Origin: Aurelia coerulea
Taxonomy: Eukaryota > Cnidaria > Scyphozoa > Semaeostomeae > Ulmaridae
NCBI GenBank assembly: GCA_039566865.1
Contig: CM076952.1
Span: forward strand, 17,380,501 to 17,444,500
DNA length: 64,000 bases
Direction of reading: 5' to 3'
Positions 44,962 to 64,000 of this stretch are shown one piece after another. The notes beneath the pieces were generated by a model, which had not been told where the DNA came from, did not search any database, and saw nothing but the letters and a program-made list of their open reading frames with translations. Numbering within the stretch: position 1 is the first letter of the stretch; every line of letters begins with the position of its first letter. The translations under genes were made by a program, and so were the position numbers.

Positions 44962-45549
44962 ATCAGAGGTTCCACAACATTAAAAAGGTTCGTGTAAAAT
45001 TGTACGACCTATATTATTACTTTGAGCTAAAATGACTTTTTTCGTTTTTTGCATCTGCCATTTTAATACAATTTTATCGTACCATTTTTTCCAAATATTT
45101 TTGATCTAAATGGTTTTAAAGAAACTTTACTTACTTCGAAATAATTCTACCGTTCGACTTTCTTGAAATCTTTAACATTTTTAGAATTATAGGCGTTCTC
45201 TTCTTATTTAAGAATTCAAGAAAAATTTAGAAAAAAACGTAATTTCGTAATTTCTAAACTTCTCAGGGAAAGAAAGAATAATTTTCAGCAAAACCATGAA
45301 TGTCTACAATATGGCATCAAGCAAAAGTTCCTCGCTCTCCTGGTTTAGGATTAAGAAATTTAATGGCGTCACATCCTCAAATGAGTTGAAATATAGAATA
45401 CTCTGCATTTTCGAAAATATTCAAGATTTCTGAAAAATTCAATGGTAGAATTATTGCAAAGTAGCTAAAGTTTATTTAGAGCCATGCAGTTCAAAGAAAC
45501 AGGTATTAGAATTTTACACCAACCGCTTCAAAGATTTGGAACATATGCT
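44962..45549. mobile_element. AGCATAGG-ended element, copy 2 (9-bp target)
   Basis: Ends are degraded (ATCAGAGGTTCC / GGAACATATGCT) but the AAAAAGGTTCGTGTAAAATT block and its complement are clear. Flanks GAGGAAAAC and GAGGATAGC match 7 of 9. Confidence 0.68.
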
Positions 45550-45726
45550 GAGGATAGCAGAACGTTTGGTGGGGAATTGTATCTCAATGGAAACAATTTC
45601 ATAAATCTCTCGCCGGGGTTTTCACAATTTGCCGTGGGGGTTTCATCTGTTGAGCGTTTTGTACCGGGGAGACTCACATCTTATGCAGGGACAGATTTTG
45701 GTTAATTCTATCACCAGGATAGGATG

Positions 45727-45915
45727 AAGGTGAAGGTGAAGTTGCATTTTCAGCGCCAAGGGCTGGGATCGCAGAAATAGAGCAGACCTAATCGAGTCCG
45801 CGACCCCTTGTCATGACGCTCAAGTGGTGGGGTTCAACCGGGTATCGAACCCACTCCGCCTGACTATTCTGGCTGCAAAGTCAGAGGATTACACCACTGC
45901 GCCCCGACACCTTCA
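45727..45915 (-). mobile_element. tRNA-derived SINE, copy 1
   Basis: On the minus strand the head reads GGCGCAGTGGTGTAATCC (A-box) and GGTTCGATACCC (B-box), so it is a tRNA-like pol III promoter. A core follows (GGTCGCGGACTCGATTAGG, GATCCCAGCC) and then a tail of AACTTCACCTTCACCTTCA. Copy 2 is at 61253. A short AGGATG occurs on both sides (45721-45726, 45916-45921). Confidence 0.78.
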
Positions 45916-45921
45916 AGGATG

Positions 45922-48722
45922 CGTCCGGGGCACTCAAGACGGAGGTGTCTATAAGAAACTCACAGACCAAACAGCTTGTGAAACGTGTAGAGTATATACA
46001 TGATGTACAAAACAAAATAATCTGTGTCGTTTGTTCGTTTGCACAATAAATATAAAATTTAACCTCAAAAATGAGTCCTGCTATCTGGCAATGATATTTT
46101 ACAGCAAACAAAACTTGAGGTGCACACACGAAAGAACCAACCTAGGCTTGTTGTCTTTGTTACCCTGCGTTCTTTGACTTGAGAGATAGCGAGTTTACGA
46201 AACCACGACGCCAACGGCAACTGCAACGCAATGTTATTTTTGTTTCAGAACTTCTGATTCAAAAGATTCCTTGTTTTTCGTTCGAATGTGTTTCCCTTGA
46301 AAGACCGTCGTCCTTTTTAACTGCATAACTTGGAAATCCCATTCATGTCGTTATGTACTTATAATTTAGGCCTCCGAAGTAAAACTCACTCATTTCAAGT
46401 GTTAGTCTTCATGGAAAAAATGAGGGTTCTCAGGCATTTAACTAAAGGCGAAGGTTTGGCTTGGCTTTTGAATAATATGTAAAAAGTAGCATGTCGGAAA
46501 AAATACTTGGTTTGCAGGATACAAGATGACATGCTGGCTGGTGTTGCCGTCCTCGTTCGTAAACTCTCTAGTAACTGTGTGCCAACTGTGATTTTGGATG
46601 GCTATATTTAATTTCTGCCAGGTGATTTCTGAAAGTGGGCTAGGCTGGGTCACCTTTTTCTTGGTTTCATTATGAGTGCCTGCTGAGCATAGCCTCCCTG
46701 CAGTCTTTTTTTGTAAAATTAAAGAACCGGAAAGTGCTATTTTCTCGTTTTTTGAACTTTACACCAAAGAAAGACTGCACGCAGGCTTGCCGAGCAAAGT
46801 TTACCGCAGTGATACAAAGGACTTCGGTAATCAGTCTGGAACCAACCTTTTACAGAAGGCACCGTTAGCCGTCGGAATGCTACTCCTGCCGAAGCGATAA
46901 ATAGAAACAAGGCTCTAAATGTTTCATCAATTCAAATTGTTTATAGGAGTATTCTATTCAACTCGGAAATGAAAAATCTGTAATTTTGCATTGCCTCATC
47001 AGTTAGACCATATGGCGCTTCCAGGTTTCTAACGGGTCACAAATCCGAATAAACCCGGTGCAATGATTCGATTCAGCTCCCTTGCTAGCTCACCGCAAGA
47101 TAGCTGTGTGCGACCTCAAGATGCCAAATTCTAAACAAACTAAAACATAGCTAAGTGTAATCTAATGTTATCTAATGCCACTAACTGTGAAAGACACGCC
47201 TACTCCTGCGCCATACACCAATGTGCACCAAACAATACTTAACAGTGCACTGCTTCGTCTCTTACCTCATTGTTAACCACGCTGGTAACCTAAAGAAACA
47301 GATCTAGTGGGATGATAAGCTATATAGCTATAGCCGAACGATGTAGATGAACCTGAAGAGGACCTTCGCAGCACAATTTAAATCTGCCAGACGACTGCTC
47401 TTAGACATAGCACGCGGTTGCTATCTCAACACTAAAGTCCACGCTCTCAGACATATGATTAAACTTGCACTGCTTCATTAAGTCAAAAAAATTCATAAGA
47501 TTCAAAATCCTGGGCATGATTTACGATATCTTCTAAACCTATGGATCAAAATACGGGTTCTATCATTTCAAAAATTCTCACATAACTAAGTACGATTTTT
47601 GTAGTTGCAATTTTGAATTTGGCTTTGATATAACAGTACAGGAAGAACTTGTAGATACTGGTAGCAAAACCAAAATCTGCTGATTTGTCAAACGTCGAAA
47701 CTTTTCTCTAATTCCCCTGGTAGATGTCTAATTCCCATGCGAAAAGAAGCTCTAAATACAAGACCTGAGTACACATTGCAAATACAAGGACAAAGCTGAA
47801 CACATTTGCAGCCAGAAATTGGAATCTAAATTGAACAATCACACTCGGAGAACTCAGAGCACTTTTACCTCAAAAGAAGATCGACTCATAACGACATTCT
47901 TCTCAAAGGTATCATTAACTTGAAAATGTTATGATGTGACAGTGTGTTAAAAAGGCGATACCTAATTCCAAGAAATAACTAGTTTCCTAGAAATAATGCA
48001 GTTCTCTAAACCATGGTTACCTAATTGTATACTGCATACAGTACAAAACTATACAAATCTACAATGAAAATGTTATCATTCATGGCATGGCGTTAAAATG
48101 CAACGGAATATGGAGTGCCTAACAACGAAAGCATCGGATTTGCGAATGCGACAAGTCGTAAATGACTTGAAATATGATATAGGCTTTCCTATTCAAGAGT
48201 TACTTTGATAAAGAGTCAGTACATTGTCGTTTTTACAAGAATTATCAATTTTCCTCGAGAAACGTTGCCAAATCCACTGGAAAAGTAGAGATAACTTTTG
48301 CTTTGCTGCCTTTTACACGAATCTCACAGCAACGGCATAACGTAGCTGCAAGGCAACAGTGGAGTCTTTGATTCTTCGCAAGATACAGCTAAGGGGAGCC
48401 AGTACGTAAGATTCATGTCATATATAAGACACTCTGGAGCAAGCTTTTTCACGTGCGCAGTGAATCAACCAGTTTTGAAAATGACGATAACCTACTGAAG
48501 CTTGCGCACGATCTCATGGATGTTCTCTAAAACTTAAGAAAGTTGAGAGGATACTGACTATTCGGACGTTTGGTAAAAAAGAAGATATTGTCAATGTTTA
48601 GCCTCGCTGCCCCTTTCGATACCCTTACTGGTTAAAGCTCAAATAGGAGGTGCATGTTATTTCCTACGAATGTGGCCTTTAAAAATCAGGTATCAACTTT
48701 AGTCTGGTTTGAACTCGATCGA
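45922..48722. other. No gene seen
   Basis: Intergenic between whirlin and the FGFR-type gene. Open frames at 46438-46653 (minus) and 46676-46900 (plus) have no recognised family. No complete repeat ends found. Confidence 0.45.
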
Positions 48723-49347
48723 CCAGGTGAGACAGAAAAAAGTTCCCAATTTCGAAAATTCGTAGCACCACAAGTACTTCATGAATGTGAATGATTCAAA
48801 TTCTAGTTGAAAGCCAAAAGATCGAAGTATGTTTGTGATTTTTCTCGTCTTCTTACGAGCACTGCAAATATAGGTAAATTCAACTTGACAAAACTGTCAT
48901 GGTTGCAAAATGACTAAAATATGCCTAAAACACTTGATCAAATCATTAGGACTCTCCACACAGAACAATACGCACAGGCGTTTCACCTCTCTCAAGAGTT
49001 ATAAGAAACAGATTCTCAAACAGATACTAAAGATTTTCAATCCCATTGCAATAGATGTGCAGACGATATCTCTCACCCATGAGAAATTGCATTTTCTCTG
49101 TTGTTCTGAGCGAGGAATCCTTTATGATTTGATCCAGCATTTTAGGCCTTTTTCAGTCATTTTGCAACCACCAAGTCTTTGTAAACTTGAATTTACCAAT
49201 TTTTCCAGTGCTCGTAAGAAGGCGAGAGAAATCACAAAAATACTTCGATCTTTTGGCTGTCAAGCAAATATTAATTCATTGCAATCTATTCCGTACTCTT
49301 GATGCTATGAATTTTCAAAATTGGAAACTTTTTTCTGGCTCACCCGG
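48723..49347. mobile_element. Foldback element family 5
   Basis: CCAGGTGAGACAGAAAAAAG at the left, CTGGCTCACCCGG at the right. TA at the right border only. About 90% similar to 31565-32178 by eye. Downstream of the FGFR-type gene. Confidence 0.8.
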
Positions 49348-49546
49348 TAAAGGCGCATAGAACTGAGCTTGGTTATTGAAATAGACCTTGTCCATTCAAT
49401 ACCACTACAATTGACTGCATTTTGACAATTAAACCTTACTGGCACACCCCCTATGCTGTACCCTTTCCTAACAGCTATATGCATTACACCAGCATAGACG
49501 GGCGATCAAGCAATTCACACGATTCACACAATGACAGCAAACATCA

Positions 49547-63565
<14,019 letters not shown>

Positions 63566-64000
63566 CTGTATCAAGGAAGATAAACATTAATCAATTATAC
63601 TAGTGAGCATGACTTACTTAGCTCACTGACATCGAGGCCCCTGCTTAGATTACAAAGGACTTTGCAATAAAAGATGAGAGTTGATCTAAAGGTAGGATTC
63701 ACAAGATCTACATTCGTGGCTAAAAGGTTACTGGACAACCGTCAAAGTGGACAACTGTCAAAGTGTACAACCGTCAAAGCAGGGCCTAAATGGTACATCT
63801 TTAGAGTTCTAGCCTTCTCTTGGTTCCGAAATTCCTCCTCGCAAAGTCAATGGTGTATTTTCCATACATAAATTGTTTTAAAGCTTATTTTACTGTCAAT
63901 CTGTTCCACAACATCAACTTGGGGGAAGTGGGGGTGGGGGTGTGATATTGGGTTTATCTTCCAAATTCCTAGGTTTTGATATATCGTCCACATATCTTTT
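63566..64000 (-). other. FGFR-type gene intron, 5' part unseen
   Basis: No coding exon is visible upstream of the 63565 acceptor. A G-rich tract occurs near 63920-63945, and a short direct repeat of CAACCGTCAAAG-type units at 63736-63780. The membrane-spanning exon must be further right. Confidence 0.6.

Overview
The window is animal nuclear DNA: AT-rich, with multi-exon genes, GT-AG introns of several hundred bases to several kilobases, and a dense load of inverted-repeat transposons. Three genes can be read, all on the minus strand. They are a complete TMEM127 orthologue (10398 to 4990, 3 coding exons), a complete whirlin (WHRN) orthologue (43144 to 16174, 12 coding exons, 962 residues), and the intracellular part of an FGF-receptor-type tyrosine kinase (63565 to 49547, 9 coding exons; its extracellular and transmembrane exons lie beyond the right edge). 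TMEM127, whirlin and FGFR together indicate a metazoan. The retroelement fragments (a LINE tail and a Penelope-type GIY-YIG remnant) resemble families common in marine invertebrates such as cnidarians, but the phylum cannot be fixed from the sequence alone.

Layout. 1-4989: no gene; a nested inverted-repeat element at 1859-2546. 4990-10398: TMEM127, whose introns hold a Penelope-type remnant and several foldback elements. 10399-16173: intergenic, with hAT-like, TTAA-flanked and TA-flanked short elements, a decayed LINE tail and one small unassigned ORF. 16174-43144: whirlin, with introns packed with foldback elements, a 1.3 kb LINE insertion carrying an 11-bp target duplication, a 5S-rRNA-like SINE and a 1.2 kb near-perfect long inverted repeat in intron 1. 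43145-49546: intergenic, with a tRNA-derived SINE and two more foldback elements. 49547-63565: FGFR-type kinase, again with nested elements and a second copy of the SINE. 63566-64000: intron of that gene.

The three genes are not an operon and no functional link is implied by their order. Whirlin is a PDZ scaffold (stereocilia, photoreceptor and neuronal complexes in vertebrates), TMEM127 is an endolysosomal membrane protein, and the FGFR-type protein is a receptor kinase. Exon chains were built by hand from splice signals, reading phase and family resemblance. Every phase closes without a gap, which is why confidence in the gene models is high.

The most unusual property of the window is its transposon stratigraphy: several unrelated foldback families, each with its own target-site signature (TA, TAA, TTAA, 8 bp, 9 bp), repeatedly inserted into one another and into introns. 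No new enzyme-coding system was found.
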